A stretch of DNA of 64,000 bases from contig CAVNZM010000015.1 in assembly GCA_963693365.1 (NCBI GenBank), forward strand, positions 682,001 to 746,000, given 5' to 3'. The stretch's first letter is position 1; each line of letters begins with the position of its first letter. This DNA comes from Amoebidium appalachense. Taxonomy: Eukaryota > Ichthyosporea. The position numbers and the translations under genes were made by a program. The notes under the pieces were generated by a model. That model saw only the letters and a program-made list of their open reading frames with translations. It did no database searches and was not told the origin of the DNA. Of this stretch, positions 14,435 to 29,739 are shown in pieces.

Positions 14435-14975
14435 AGGAGATTGAGAAAACAGACATGGCGAAAAACGACAATGTAGTTCAATTTAAATGTTCTCAGGTAG
14501 TAGTCGAGCGACGCACTAGGGGAAGGGGGGGGGGGGGGGGGGGCTGACTACGGCAACGTACAGTGGCATGCCTTGGGTGGAGGGAGGCAGAGCCACTGTG
14601 ATGGCTTGGGAAGGGGCAGGGTTGCGGGTGTAGAGGCAACGGCATAGACGGTCAGAGGGCCAAGAAGCAACAAGCTGCAGGCTAATATTGGCAACAGGCC
14701 CACTGCCAGAGGATAAAAATAGGCGTTGTAGTGGGCCAGCCATGGCCTGGCCGGCATGTGTGACTGTTTGCGTGTGGTGGAACTGTGCACGTAACCTGTG
14801 TGTGTGTGTGTGTGGGCCGGGGGTAGGAGGTGAGGGTTAGGCGGGAGGGGGGGGGAGGTAGGACGGTGTGTGTGTGTGTTTGTGGGGGAAGGGGGGGGGG
14901 GGGGGGGGTAGGGTGGTGTTTCAGTGTGTGTGTGTGTGTGTGTGTCTGTGTGTGTGTGTGTGTGTGCGTGTGCGT

Positions 14976-15010
<35 letters not shown>

Positions 15011-15014
15011 CGTG

Positions 15015-15022
15015 TGCGTGTG

Positions 15023-15094
<72 letters not shown>

Positions 15095-15095
15095 T
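15015..15095. repeat. (TGCG)n tetranucleotide repeat
   Basis: About 18 copies of TGCG between GT-rich flanks. A shorter version occurs at 3653-3700 in the left unit at a different relative position. Alternating purine-pyrimidine sequence of this kind can adopt Z-DNA. Confidence 0.9.
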
Positions 15096-16542
15096 GTTTG
15101 TGTGTGTGTGTGTAATTTGGAAGGACGGAGGAGGGGGGGGACACAACGTGTTAGAGTGAGCATGTGGGTCGGGTGGGGTGGGTCAATGGGTTGGTAGATT
15201 AAAGGGCGTGTGTGGGAGTGCTTGGCTAAAATAGTGGGTGCACATGTGTATGTGCAAAGAATTGCGAGCAGCAACACAGAAAAGAACATTTTTCAGCCAC
15301 ATGTCAGAGCCCACAAACACAGAAGACCAATGCAGAAACAAGCAGAGAGTGTCCGAGGGCGTCCTCCCGCGCTGGGGGGAGGAGGGGCAGGGGGCGGGGG
15401 GGGGGGGAGAGAGAGAGAGAGAGAGGGGGGGGGGGAGGTGGGGAAGGGGGGGGCGGGGGGGGAGGGGGGGAGGGGGGGGGGGGTGTGTTACCAGAATGCG
15501 CTACAGTACGAAGTACAACTTCATGATGGACAACACCCTTTAAGTCAGCAAACCATAACAAAAATAATATGCATCATAAGCAAAGCTCATTCTCAGGCGG
15601 AGGGAGGGAGGGAGGGACGAAAGGGAGGGGAGGGGGGGGGGGGGGGGGGGAGGGCTAACATACCAGAGGGGAGCCTCATTTGTACCGTCGGAATTTTTCC
15701 TGCTTTGGCGGGCGGCAGCGAGAGCCAACATTACCACCGGCAGACCCCCAGCCACCTCCTGTAGCCGATCAACAACACCCTCCGCCCACGCCAACACACG
15801 CTCACGGTCAACACCCACACCGACAATTCCCAAACTAGCGTCTTCCGTCGTGTTCCGCCATGTTCTTTCCTCCTCTGGAACCCACCCCATTGCACACATC
15901 TCCCTCTCCACGTCCTTTAATATTTGCATCAGTTTTAGCGTTTCAACCTCTGCCCATTTCCGTTCTCTCTGCTCCATTTTGCGTAAAAGTTGCTCCGATT
16001 CACCGGAAATTGTGTCTTTTGTGTTATCCTTCCTGTGTTCGTGTTTGAGACCAATGATGTTGTCGGTATTAACTCAGGATCTGTTCGAACCTTCCGTTTT
16101 CCGACTTTTTCTCCCCGTATTTTCTCCCTCTTTTCTCCGTTTTTGGCGTTTTCCTCCCCACCCTCACCATTATCAATTCGCTCGCTCAATTTCCGTTTTT
16201 TCCGTGTTGTCTCCGTTCCGTTCGCGCTCTCCGTCTCACCTGACTTGTCCGACTCGGATATTTTTCTGATTTCCGGTAGCTGTTTAAGAGAATCCGATTT
16301 CAATGGGGGTTTTTTTTAGACGACGCCTGGGTCTGGGGGAAGGAAAGTCTTTGACGAAAAAAAATTCCGACCGTGTGTTGTGCTGATCCCATATCCCGCA
16401 CAGTATAGCCACACAACGTCGTAAAGAGCGTCGTGGTTTCCCTTTTGGCGAATGTGGCGACCGATAACTGAGAGGGATTGATACAGGCGGGATAGGTATC
16501 TTGTGTCCCGTATCCAGGATGCCTGTTGCCATATGTTGTGTC

Positions 16543-16669
<127 letters not shown>

Positions 16670-17236
16670 GTATGTCTGCGTGCATGCATGTGTGAGTGGG
16701 TCTCTTTCTTCTCTCGATGTGTGTGTACGTACGTATGTGCAAGTGTGTGTGTGCATGTGCATGTGTGTATCTGTGTGTGTCTGTGTGGTGTGTCTTGTGC
16801 CGAACGCGTGCGTAAGAGAGAATTTGAACAAAGTGTTGACTAATAACAGTTCTTGTGCTTGTCTCGATGTTCATGTGTGTGTTTCTTTTACTTTCATGCA
16901 TGTGTGGGTAAATGCATGTACATGTAAGCACGTGCTCGCGTGCAGAAGTGTATGCTCATATGTCCGTAAGGGAGCAGCCCCTTGTGTGTGAATGCATACC
17001 CGGTGGTGTGGGTGTACATGTATTCATGCAAGCACATGTTCATGATCGTGCTTAATCCTTGAACGGTTAAGGTGAACGAACGGGTCAGAGAAAACAAATG
17101 CGAGGCGGGAGGGGGGAGGTGGTACGGTATTTACGAAGTATGGCAGACATTGGGGGAGGGGGGGGTGGGGGGGTGGAAGGAGAAGAGGAGAGATAAAATT
17201 TTTGTTTTTTACTTGTTTATTTTATTTTTTTTTTGT

Positions 17237-17280
<44 letters not shown>

Positions 17281-18812
17281 GGTGGAGAGGGAGGGAAGGG
17301 GTGGGAGAGGCGGGGGGTGGGGGGGGGTGGAGAGCGAGGGGGGTGGAGAGGGGGGGCGGGGGGAGGGGGGGGAGGGGGAGGGGGGAGAGGGGGGGAAGGG
17401 GGGAGGGGGGGGTTTAAATTTAAAAGAACACCACAAAACCATAAAAACAACCCTAGGGCACCACAGCAATGTACAGGGAATTCGAACAGAGCTCACTATC
17501 AGGCTTCCTTCGGAGTGAAAGGAGAAACGTGCGGAAGGAAAAGCAAGGTGGATGGAAGGGAGGGGGTTAAAGGGGGGAAGGGGGGGAGGGGGAAGGGGAG
17601 GGGGGAGGGGGGAGGGGAAAGGGGGGAAAGGGGGAGGGACACCACAATCGACAACGCTTACTTTTACTAGATGATCAATGAAACGGTCTATACACTCCTC
17701 CTCGTGCCCAAATTCCCATTCAAAAAACATGTCCGGATTGAGGGTGTTTGCCCATGCCAAACTCGTAAGTTTGTCTTGCAATTTTTTGTCCGACACCGAA
17801 TAATGGGCCAACCATAATGCCGCTTGTATGTGCGGATTCCCAAGCACCTCCAGAACACGACCAACCGGAACATGGCGCAAGAGCGTGTCAGATGGGACTG
17901 ATGTCGGAAATGAGTGGCGTACAAAAGAATTTTCGTTGTCACAAACCCCGTTAAGTTGCGGATAGTAAAACACGTGCGATGCTCCAAAGAACTTTCCCGT
18001 CCCCAAGCACTTGTTGAGTGGTTTCGTGCCGCTCGGAAGCGCAACGGCACACTTGCCTGCGGATTTTCCAGCTCTGGTGCATATGTAACTCTCTTTGGCG
18101 CGAACCAGCACATAATCGCTTGAAAGGTCGCTTGAAAGGTCTGGTTTTTCAATCTCCACATCGAAAGACGACACAACTAATAAGCCCCCGCACCTCCTCT
18201 CCTCTCGTTCAAAGACATACAAGGGCTCGTTTTCTTGCCTGTTATGGTTGTAGTAGTTGAGAACCATCATGGCATGGTCAAAATCGTCTTTACCTATCTT
18301 AACGGAGAACTGTTTTCTGTCCAAGTGTGAGGCTATGTAATCACATTGTGAACAAGCACCCCGAGGACAGGGGTTTCGGGGGGAGATGAGAGGCCAGATG
18401 TCACGGGTGCTTGGCATGGTGATAGACTGCACATCCGTGTGCGCGCGTGTGTGTGTGTGCGTGCGTGTGCGTGTGTGTGGGAGTGTATACGTGTCTGTGT
18501 TAAGCTTTGTTCTGTGTGTGTTAAAACATAGCTAGTTCATGTAAAAATGTGGTCTGCTACCAGAACAGTAGGCTAGGGCTGCCGAGACAGACAGACAAAA
18601 TGGGAAAGAAATGGGTCACATGATAACATGGCTACGTTCAGAGCAAGGCTTCATGCCATCACCTAATATTACTAATTGGCAATTAGAGCTCATCTTTTGT
18701 GCCAATCAAAGCAAGTTTTTCTGGAAACGTAAAACCTTGTATATATATAAGCACTGTATAAAACTCTTGCGCACCCACCTCATGTAAAACCATCCCAGTT
18801 GCCATGGCGAGA

Positions 18813-18886
18813 TTTCGCGCCATTTTTCATCGAGTACTTGCCATATATGGTAGGTCTTGCACCTTATGCGTACCTACCATACTTAG
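18813..18886 (-). promoter_or_regulatory. Shared upstream element with E2F-like and CArG-like sites (right copy)
   Basis: TTTCGCGCC lies at 18813-18821 and CCATATATGG at 18841-18850. A degenerate second site (CCATACTTAG) follows at 18877-18886. The order and approximate spacing match the left copy, about 400-470 bp upstream of the ATG at 18417. Confidence 0.5.
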
Positions 18887-18939
18887 TAACTTGTAAGCCT
18901 TGATGATTCGATCTCAGCCGCGGCTCAATCGGAGATCCC

Positions 18940-18961
18940 CCCCCCCCCCCCCCCCTCCCCA

Positions 18962-18992
<31 letters not shown>

Positions 18993-19232
18993 CCAACCAA
19001 CCAACCAACCACCACCACCACCACCACCACCACCACACGCACGTGTCACACACATACACACACACACACACACGCTTCCCATGTGCACTGTCATGAACAT
19101 TCCCTTGTGATCCATCCGTGTGTGTGTGTAACTTTTCATGGGTGCTACATAGTGCTAACAACCAAAGAGAATAGTTTAGTTTGCTGTAAACAAGTGTGCG
19201 TGTGTGTGTGTTTGTGTGCACCGTTGTGTGTC

Positions 19233-19270
<38 letters not shown>

Positions 19271-19289
19271 TGTGCACCGTTGTGTGTCG

Positions 19290-19323
<34 letters not shown>

Positions 19324-19426
19324 GTGTGTGTGTCTGTGTGTGTGTGTGTGTCGGTCGGTGTCTGTGTTTGTGTGTGCTTGTGTGCGTGCACGAATGTGTC
19401 GGTCTGTGCACGTGTGTGTGTGAGTT

Positions 19427-19471
<45 letters not shown>

Positions 19472-19930
19472 GTGTGTGTCGATCACTGTGTGTTTTTCGG
19501 TGTTTGTGTGTGTTTGTGCTTACATGTGTGTGTGTAGTGTTTTGAGTTTGTGTGTGTGTGTGTTGGAGATCCGGAGGGGAGGGGAGGGAGGAGGAGGAGC
19601 GGGGGCTCGAACTCACTAATATTAGGCAACCCTGTTGCACGATACACTCAATACGTCCTTAAAATTCTATTGAACTGATATGTGTGATGATTGACCACAT
19701 GCATGTATTGATTGTCGCTACTCGGCGTGTCTATGTGTCAGTGCCAGTTTGTTTTTGTGTGTGCGGCCCTGGGGCGCGGAGGGGGGAGGGGAAAAAGGGG
19801 GGGGGGGGGGGGGGGGGGGGGGGGAGCTCATCGATTACTTACTTGGTATCATTTTAGGGATATATCATAATAGGCAGATGTGCAATCAAGAGGTGAGAGG
19901 CCTGGAAGAAAAAGCGTATGCGTGTGTCAC

Positions 19931-20013
<83 letters not shown>

Positions 20014-20330
20014 TTTGGAAGGAAGGTCCCGGGGGGGGAAGGGGGGGGGGGGGGGGGGGGGGCTGGAATGTGCTATCGGCAGAGTACGAAGAGAAGGACG
20101 AAGTACATGTTCACAACGGACAACACCAGTGAATGCGCAACTCGCAGAAACGAGCACACACAAAAAAGACTTGACCATTAGCTGGGGAGGATGATGGGCC
20201 AGGGGGAGGGGGGGGGGGGGGGGGGGGGGGGGGGTGAAGTTGAGGGCGGGCGCGAGATGGGGGAAGGGGGGGGGGGGGGGGGGGGGGGGGATTTGAACAA
20301 ACGGGTTTGAATATCTGGTACTTGGAATTC
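18940..20330. other. Intergenic repeat-rich spacer between the two duplication systems
   Basis: Contains C-runs, (CCAA)n and (CAC)n near 18990-19035. (GT)n tracts follow at about 19225-19320, 19435-19467 and 19930-20006, then G-runs near 19798-19824, 20041-20062 and 20207-20290. A roughly 65-bp unit (TGTTTGTGTGCACCGTTGTGTGTCGG) occurs twice at about 19208-19295. No gene is supported. Confidence 0.6.
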
Positions 20331-20547
20331 CAGCCACTGAGTGCCACTCCGACACCTACAGATCACGTTCTGCCTATGTTTGCAGTCGGACTTGTGTGCA
20401 TGGCACCCAGCGCCATGCACGGTTATCCCAACCAGTTTGTTCTGCCATTTCAAGCCATAGGACGCAAACATGTGCAATGAGTAGTACACTGAATATCCCA
20501 GGCTGGGGAGCGAGGGAGAAGAGGTGGGTGTAGGGGTAGCGTGCATT

Positions 20548-20995
20548 CACTGGATATCCGATGTTTGTATACTACTTGTAGTATGTGAAAGTTACCATCA
20601 TCCACCGTATATCCATTGGATATATCTGCTGCGTAGCTTAGCTGAGCACATAGATGGCGCAGTAACTACTGTACTGTCGGTGCTGTGTGGTTGACGGTAA
20701 TATTTACTAGTTCCCTGGAGGGCCTGCAAAAGTCCTCCGGGAACCGGATTAATTTAAATTGAAAATAAAATAAAAATAAAAATAAAAATATCTGCTGCTT
20801 GTGATTTGTGTGAGAACATCACACACCATATATCAACCGGATATCTGCTGCTCATATATTAAGCAGTGAGTAAGCGTCAACATCTGACACCGTATATCCA
20901 CTGGATATCATATCTACCTCTTAAAGTCAGTATAGTACAAACTGAAAGCCTAGTGCGCATACACCCGGTCTGCATATCCATTGGATATCTACCAC
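20548..20995. repeat. Array of dispersed TATCC-N3-GGATA palindromes (unit A)
   Basis: Near-palindromes of the form (A)TATCCACTGGATAT, with variants at the centre, occur near 20551, 20611, 20826, 20888 and 20973, often preceded by CACCGT and followed by CTGC. They lie downstream of the lectin-type gene's 3' end. Spacing is irregular, so this is not a simple satellite. Confidence 0.7.
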
Positions 20996-21088
20996 TTATA
21001 TTTAGAGTGCATGTTGTATGCTTCCAGTTGGTAGTGGTCAAACAGTTAAACCTTGCTCTAGCCTCCTCCTCCTCCTCCCCCCTGTCTC

Positions 21089-21121
<33 letters not shown>

Positions 21122-21442
21122 TAAAAAAAAATAAAAAATATGTGCAATGAGACATGCACGCACACACACATTCCACCCAACATATGCGCAAATATCAGAG
21201 GCCGTTGTTCTCTATGGATGCGAGGTCTCCATGGAGATTGAAAGTTATCTGCCTTGCATAACCGATCAAAAGAATGAGACAACTACTCTGGCACAAGCCA
21301 AAAAGTTGCACATAAGTGTAAATATAGCTAAAGCACCATGAAAGCTAGCTGGCAAAAAAAGCCCAGGGCTAACTAAACTCAACCCAGGGATAAGATAATC
21401 ACGAAAATTAAATTCGAATTCCGGGGCTTTTGTGGGTAGCAT

Positions 21443-23362
<1,920 letters not shown>

Positions 23363-23829
23363 TTGTGAGTAACGAGAAATGTTTTGGAACGTTCAATTGG
23401 CGGAAGAGTGGGCGTGTGTCTGACTCTGTGTGTGTGTGTGTGATGTGTGTGCATGCACATGAGTTTGTGAGGAGCTGAAAAAAACTGGCGCAAACTCTCG
23501 TGAGTTGTTTCTCCAATTTTCTAAGTTGCTCAGACGAAGAAATCCACAAAAAAATCTCTAGCTGGACACACAGGCAAATGTCAATTATTTACATTGTGCT
23601 GTGCGTACTGTATGTTTATTCAAGGCCTTTTTCTAGGGGGAGATATGATAGCGGCCTAGCGGTGAAACGTAGCCTACCGGCTGCACTAGCTAAACCACAA
23701 ACACTTGTTTTCTGATTACTCCTGATTTTTAGGCCTAGCGGACGCAAACGGCACGACGACCAAGTCCGAGTGGGGCCACAGGCTGTGCGCTTGGGCTAAA
23801 GGTGTTCAAAATTGGCCCGTGTAAGGTTA

Positions 23830-23860
<31 letters not shown>

Positions 23861-24514
23861 TTTATACCACAAGGATATCTACGACCCCTAAAGCTCTCTC
23901 TTGTCCGCTGGGTTTGAAAGGTTGGTGGCGTGCAGTGCTGAGCGATTGTTTTTACGGTTGGCGTACGCGTACGTCGGTGTGATATGTATATATGAGCAAT
24001 GTGTAATTCTTGTGCCGTATTGAGTATATTGTAGTTGCGTTGTTTTATGTATAGATTTGACTATATTATAAGTAACGAATCCATGGGACTTATACTCTTG
24101 GCGTAACATGACCCATCAAAGCCACGCACACACTGCTGTGGGATCATTATAAGAAAGAGTTTTGGGCGCCTTATGTATTCACAGTGCCTCAATAGAAGAA
24201 AAAATAGACCAAAAAAATGAATTTATAATATAAGCTTCGGAGGGTATTGCAGACTAATTGTTCCTAAGGTATACAAGGATGATATGGCATTCCTGAGATA
24301 TTCCTGGAATTGAATAAATGTTTTTCCGGCCAAGTGCTGCCACTCTGGGCACCGACAGATCATGTTGTGGCGCATCTGTCTATGTTTGCGGTCGAATTTG
24401 TGTGTCATGCACGCAGCGCCATGCACGTACATATAGTTATTCAATCTGTTTGCCTGCCAATGCAAGCCATCATGTGGAATACAGTGAGTAGCATGAGTGA
24501 TGGTGTGTCATGCA

Positions 24515-24835
24515 CGGGATATATTCACTGGATATCTGCCTCTTTTAATTAGTACACCGTATATCCAGTGGATACCTGCCGCAGTCATATAGTGTTAAAT
24601 GAAAGTATATATGATCCGTGACACCGTATGTATATCCACCGGATATATCTACTGCTCAAAATTAGTGTGCATATGAGGACATCACGCTCCGTATATCCAC
24701 TGGATATCTGCTGTGTATTCACAGTCTAATAGTGTGTAAACGTGTAAACACGCTAACCGTATAACCACTGTATATCTGCTGCCTGTTTGGAAATTACTGT
24801 GTAAATAGTCACCGTGTATTCCCTGACCCATCTAC
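24515..24835. repeat. Array of dispersed TATCC-N3-GGATA palindromes (unit B)
   Basis: Members lie near 24520, 24556, 24630, 24693, 24760 and 24812 (the last degenerate), each in a context such as CACCGTATATCCACTGGATATCTGC. Same relation to the lectin-type gene as in unit A. Confidence 0.7.
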
Positions 24836-25005
24836 CTCTTGAATCAGCATACTACGGTAAAACCAGTAGCATGAACCACATGCACTAGGCACGCAGATCG
24901 ACTCAATATCCACCACTTATATTTAGGATGCATGTGAAACACTTTCAGTTGGACGTGGTCATAACTATGCTGTAACGTTGGGTGCCATTGGGGGGGTTCC
25001 CCTCC

Positions 25006-25057
<52 letters not shown>

Positions 25058-25422
25058 GAAGAAGAAAGACAGTCACAAACACACACACACTACCCAACAT
25101 GCCCGTTACATCCCTTCACCCCCTCCCCACCGCATGTCTGCAAACACCCTTGCGCAACTATTAGAAGGCCGGTGTCCCCTACGGATGCGAGGTCTCTCTG
25201 GGGATGTCAGAACTCCAAAAGTTATCTTCCGCACATAACCGACCCAAAAAATGAGACAAGTATTCTGGCACAAGGTAAAAAGTTGCACACAAGCGATAAA
25301 ATAGCTAGAACGCCATGAAAGCTAGCTGGAAAAAAAGCCCGGGGTAACCAAACGCAACCCAGGGATAAAGCAATCACGAAAATAAAAAAGCAAACTCCTG
25401 TACTTTTGTGGCTACATAGTAT

Positions 25423-25649
25423 TTATATAGAGGTTCGTGATTCGGTGCCGTTGGTGCCTGTCTTGCACAAATCCTCCGGGAAAATTCCCGATTCCCAGAT
25501 CTGATTCCCGGTTGCATCGACTACGATTAGGTTTCCATCGGGTCCGATCATCGCCTGATCGGCAACCGCATTTGGTGGTGTGGTCGTGGGGGCCCAAACT
25601 TGTCGGAAGGGGGCCACGGTACTGACGAGCTGGAACTTGCCGTCCTTGA

Positions 25650-25722
<73 letters not shown>

Positions 25723-26917
25723 GTGCACGCATGTACACATGTTTGTGAGGAAAGGGGAGGTTGGGGCGGGGGGAGGGTGAGGAGGGGAAATCCATACAGA
25801 TTGAGTAGTAATAGGGGGGGGGGGGGATTAGACGTTATAAATACTATAAAGCTATAAATCATGTGGGAAGATAGCACCGCCTAGCACATAGCCAGATTTA
25901 GAAGCGAAATATCAGGAGGATATCGGGGGAGGGGGGCGGGGGGGGAGAGGGAAGGGGGAGGAGAGGGGAGGGGGAAGCAGGGAGAGGGAAGGGGGGAGGG
26001 GGGAGGGGGGGGGAAGGAGGAAGAGATTCGTATAATGTTATACACGGCGGCGAAAACAGGCAAGATGAAGAAGGGCAAGTGCAAGTATAGTCTCTGTTCC
26101 ATTACGAGAATTCTCTCTCTCTCTCTCTCTCTCTGTATGTGTGCGTGCGTGCGGGGTAGGGGGGGGGGGGGGGGGGGGAGGAGAAGGGGATATTCAGTAC
26201 AGGTGTGCATGTAATCCCTTCTAGAAGAAGTCGCCAGAACCAGCTACAACGAACCACAGGGAGACCAAAAAAAAAAAAAAAAAAAAAGAGGGGAAAAAAA
26301 CAACAACGAAAAGTGCAGGGAGAGGAGGGACTTTGGGGGAAGGGAAAAAAAGAAGGGGGGGGAAAAAAATGAACATAAATACGGGTGCATACCGTCAGCT
26401 GGAACGGGTGACGACCCGGTACCCCCGCGGATTTTGAATCCCACAGGTCGACTCCTCCCTCCGATCGCACGATTGCGACATTCCCGTCCGTCTGCAGTTT
26501 GACTTTGTAGCCACACGGCCCCACCAATTCTTTACCCTCCTCCAGGGGTTTCTCGGATGTGATTGGCCCGGCTGCGACCAATGAAAAGAGTGTATCAATT
26601 GTGAGTCACGTGACCTGGTGAAGTTTTCACTTATCAATTTATCTAATTTTTTGGTATTCTTTCACACAGTGATCTTTTCAAAGTTTCCTTGCAACCTTCT
26701 ATCATACTGATATCGGGTGGATACTACACACGCATGCATGTGGTTGCTTTTTGCCTATGGTTGCGTATCGGGGAGTGCGGTTTTTACCCATGATAGGCAT
26801 GTAGCCCTGGCAGGGAACCACTCCCTTTTCCTCTTTCCACACACAGAATCTCGTGCGCGTAGCGCGCGCGCACACACACACATGAGGAGGAGGCCCAAGG
26901 CCCAAAGACACAGTAAC

Positions 26918-26951
<34 letters not shown>

Positions 26952-28118
26952 TTTCCTCCCTCTCTCTACACCACCACCACCACCACCACCACCACCAACA
27001 CACCACCCTTAACCATTCAAAAAAAAACACTTTTTGTGCAATTTCCGACCTCACTCACCTTGAGGGAATGCAGCCAGATGGGCCTTAGGGTCAAAACCAA
27101 TCAAAGCCCTTGCACCGGGTTTTGGGGGTCCCTCCAACGACGCTAACGGTTTCACTGCCGCGCCAACGGCCGTGGGTTTATCGGGAACGGCCGGCGCAGG
27201 TCCAGAGGGGGATGAGGGGCCAAGGGGGCCAGCAGGGCCCGGACCTGAAGCGGGCCCAGACCCTAAAGCGGGACCGGGGCCCATGGGCCCGGGGTTACGG
27301 GGGGAATCGGGGCCGGCTCTCGTGGGGTCAAAAGGTGAATCTGGGCTGCCTCCGGAGGGGTTTCTAGGGGAATCGGGGCCGCCTCTCGAGGGGTATAGAG
27401 GGGAATCTGGCCATAGGCCGACTCTCGAGGGGTTTAGAGGGGAAGCGGGGTCGGTTCTCGGGGGGCCAAGAGGCGAATCTGGGCCGGCTCTTGTGGGGTT
27501 AAGTGAAGAATCGGGGCCCGGGCCTAATTGACCCGGATTAAGTGGCTTACGCCGTTTTCCTTCGTTTTGAAATTCATCACCGTCATCGCTATCGTAACCA
27601 TCATCATATTCACCATATTGTTCTTCGTCTTGAATATAGTCGTTGTCTTGGGGATGTCTGCGATATCCCGAGTATCTGTTGGCTCTCACCTTTTCCTCCC
27701 AGTCCCGGTCGAATTTGGCGCGGGCTGCAATAGGCCAATCAATGACATAGTCCTTTTTCCCCTCGTAATCGTATTCGTCTTGAAGGTCTTTCCCCTCTTC
27801 TTCTTCGGCCCAATCCCTATCCGACTTGTAGTTTTTCCGCGCAGGAGGGTAGTAATCCCACCGGTTTTTGGCGGCCTCGAGCTCCTTTGAGTAGATCTTC
27901 GCTTTGTAATCGTCAATTTCATCAAAGCGTGCGTACTTTGTTGGCTGGTTCCAGTAGTGGTCCTCATCAGAAATAATACGGTGTTTTAGAGGCCGGTTTT
28001 CGATATCAGCACCCCATTTCCGGTCCCTGTGTTCAAAATACTGCCGTGGGTAGGCATTTATCCCTGGGACGGTGAGGAGAGCAATTGTGGCCAAAACAAG
28101 GGCCTGTGTGTGCTTCAT
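25423..28118 (-). CDS. Secreted bulb-type-lectin-like protein with PDSP repeats (copy B, intact)
   Basis: The exons are 28118-27059, 26571-26393 and 25650-25423. They total 1467 bases with phases 1 and 0, giving 488 residues. Residues 1-22 are a signal peptide (MKHTQALVLATIALL, then NAYP). Residues 23-210 are acidic and rich in Tyr, Asp and Arg. About residues 210-345 hold imperfect 11-15-residue repeats with GPDSPLNPSR-like cores, Pro/Gly-rich and collagen-like in look but not strictly Gly-X-Y. Exons 2 and 3 carry LQTDGNVAIV and IGPDGNLIVV, which resemble the Q-x-D-x-N-x-V signature of bulb-type mannose-binding lectin domains. An extracellular matrix or surface glycan-binding role is inferred. 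The (CA)n tract of intron 2 ends at the exon 3 acceptor. Copy A to the left is truncated. Confidence is high for the gene structure and moderate for the lectin assignment. Confidence 0.8.
27260..27535 (-). repeat. Coding minisatellite encoding PDSP repeats
   Basis: Roughly 33-45-bp units on the minus strand encode cores such as GPDSPL, NPSRAG and PDSPRNPSGG, about eight times. This is the part of exon 1 that is absent from copy A. Confidence 0.8.
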
Positions 28119-28943
28119 TTTCGAGTAACGAGAAATGTTTCTGAATGTTCAACGGGCGGGAGAGCCTGCGCGTGACTCTCTCTCTGTGTGTGTGTATGTG
28201 TGAATTGTGTGTGTGTGTGTGCATGCATGCACATTTGTTTGTGGGAAGCTATTTAGCACTGGCGGCGCAGACTCTCGTGGGTTGTAACTCTATTTTGCGT
28301 TGTACACCTCAAAAAACTTTCAAATATTAGTTGGACACACAGGCAAATGTCAATCAATTACTTTGTACTGTGCATACGGTGTGTTTATTTGAGAGGGAGA
28401 ATGATACATATGATGAAAGCCTAAGTGGTGAAAGGTGGCCTACCCAGCACTAGATTACACACGTGTTTTCGAAGTCTTCGTGGTTTTAGACCTAGCGGAC
28501 GGACACTACGACGATCACATCATCCTGTGTCTGTCTGAGTGGGGCCACAGACTGTGTCGTGAGGGGCTAAATTACGTTCGAAGGTGACCCATGTGGAGTT
28601 ATACCCCCCCCCCCCCCTCCCCCCCCCCCCCCAAAAAAAAAATCAATGCATAGTGTACTTATAACACATAAGTCTACATACAATAACGATTCTCGCTGTA
28701 TTGTGTTTGAAAGGTAGCTACTATAGGTGAAGCGTGTGCTGAGCGATTGTTTAGGATTTTTGTATGTCGGTTGGAGATGTATATATGAGAAATGTATACT
28801 TCTTGTGCCGTATTGAGTATTGTTTGGCCACGTAGTACTAGTAGTTTTACACCATATGGCAGTAATGTATACGTATATATTTAGCGGAGCAGATAAATTA
28901 TAAGTAACCAACCTGGGGGACTTATACTTCTTGGTGTAACATG

Positions 28944-29652
28944 CCAGGCCCTTGCAAAAAAATCCCGTTCTTTGCCCTGAATATCATCCGGGATACATCA
29001 CGAAAATATCGAATGTTGCCCTGAATATAAAAAATATCCCGGAAAAAGCCCCTGAAAAAAAAAAAAAAAAAAGAAAGTAAAAAAAAAAAATGAATATCAT
29101 TTAAAAATATCTTAGGGGCCCCCTCAATATCAGAAGATATATCAAAAATATCTCGACTTTGACCTGAATATCAAGTCAAAATATCCCGATTTTGCTCTGA
29201 ATATCACAAAAAATATCTCTGCTTTTACCCAAATAAAATATAAACGGGATTTTGTTCCGATTTCCGCTATTTTTGTGAGATCCCTTCAGGCAGCATATAC
29301 CCCAAGGTTGTCATTCAAAAAGTAATCCAAAGCAATCCGGTCACTTTAGGACCCTTTTTAGGCTAAAACGAAGGATTTGGTAGTGCAGGAGATGCAAAAT
29401 TTGATTTTTCTGTAACATTTTGTTGAGTTTTTCACATATTTTTACATTGAAAGCAAGGGATAAATCCCGTTTTAAGGCCGGGATATATCGTGCCCCGAAA
29501 GATATTTATGATATATCATTTTTTGGTCCATCCCCTGAATATCATTAGGTATATCTTGCCTAGCCCCTGAATATCACGAGATATTTCATGTATCGAATTA
29601 GCCCCTGAATATCAAAAGATATGCGGGATTTTTTTGCAGGGGCCTAAATTTA
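28944..29652. mobile_element. Non-autonomous inverted-repeat element (MITE-like), 709 bp
   Basis: A 21-bp inverted repeat with one mismatch lies near the two ends: GGCCCTTGCAAAAAAATCCCG at 28947-28967 and its near-complement at 29624-29644. The insertion is flanked by AACATG (28938-28943 and 29653-29658). The paralogous unit A has a single AACATG (24104-24109) with no insert, so the empty site is visible. The interior has no gene. It is AT-rich and contains about nine degenerate copies of a CCCTGAATATCA motif. It must have arrived after the 4-5-kb duplication or been lost precisely from unit A. The superfamily is not assignable. Confidence 0.8.
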
Positions 29653-29739
29653 AACATGACCCACCAGAGCCGTGTACACACTGCTGTGGAACTTCGGAGG
29701 GCCCGGGTATATCGCAGACTGTTTGTTCAGGTGTATGTA

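Noticed and set aside
15200-15330. Extra exon between exons 2 and 3 of the duplicated gene (conserved CACATGTGGCTGAAA block, also at 5820-5940)
   Set aside because: Conserved in both copies but no consistent splice sites. Exons 2 and 3 already join in phase. It may be an intronic element.
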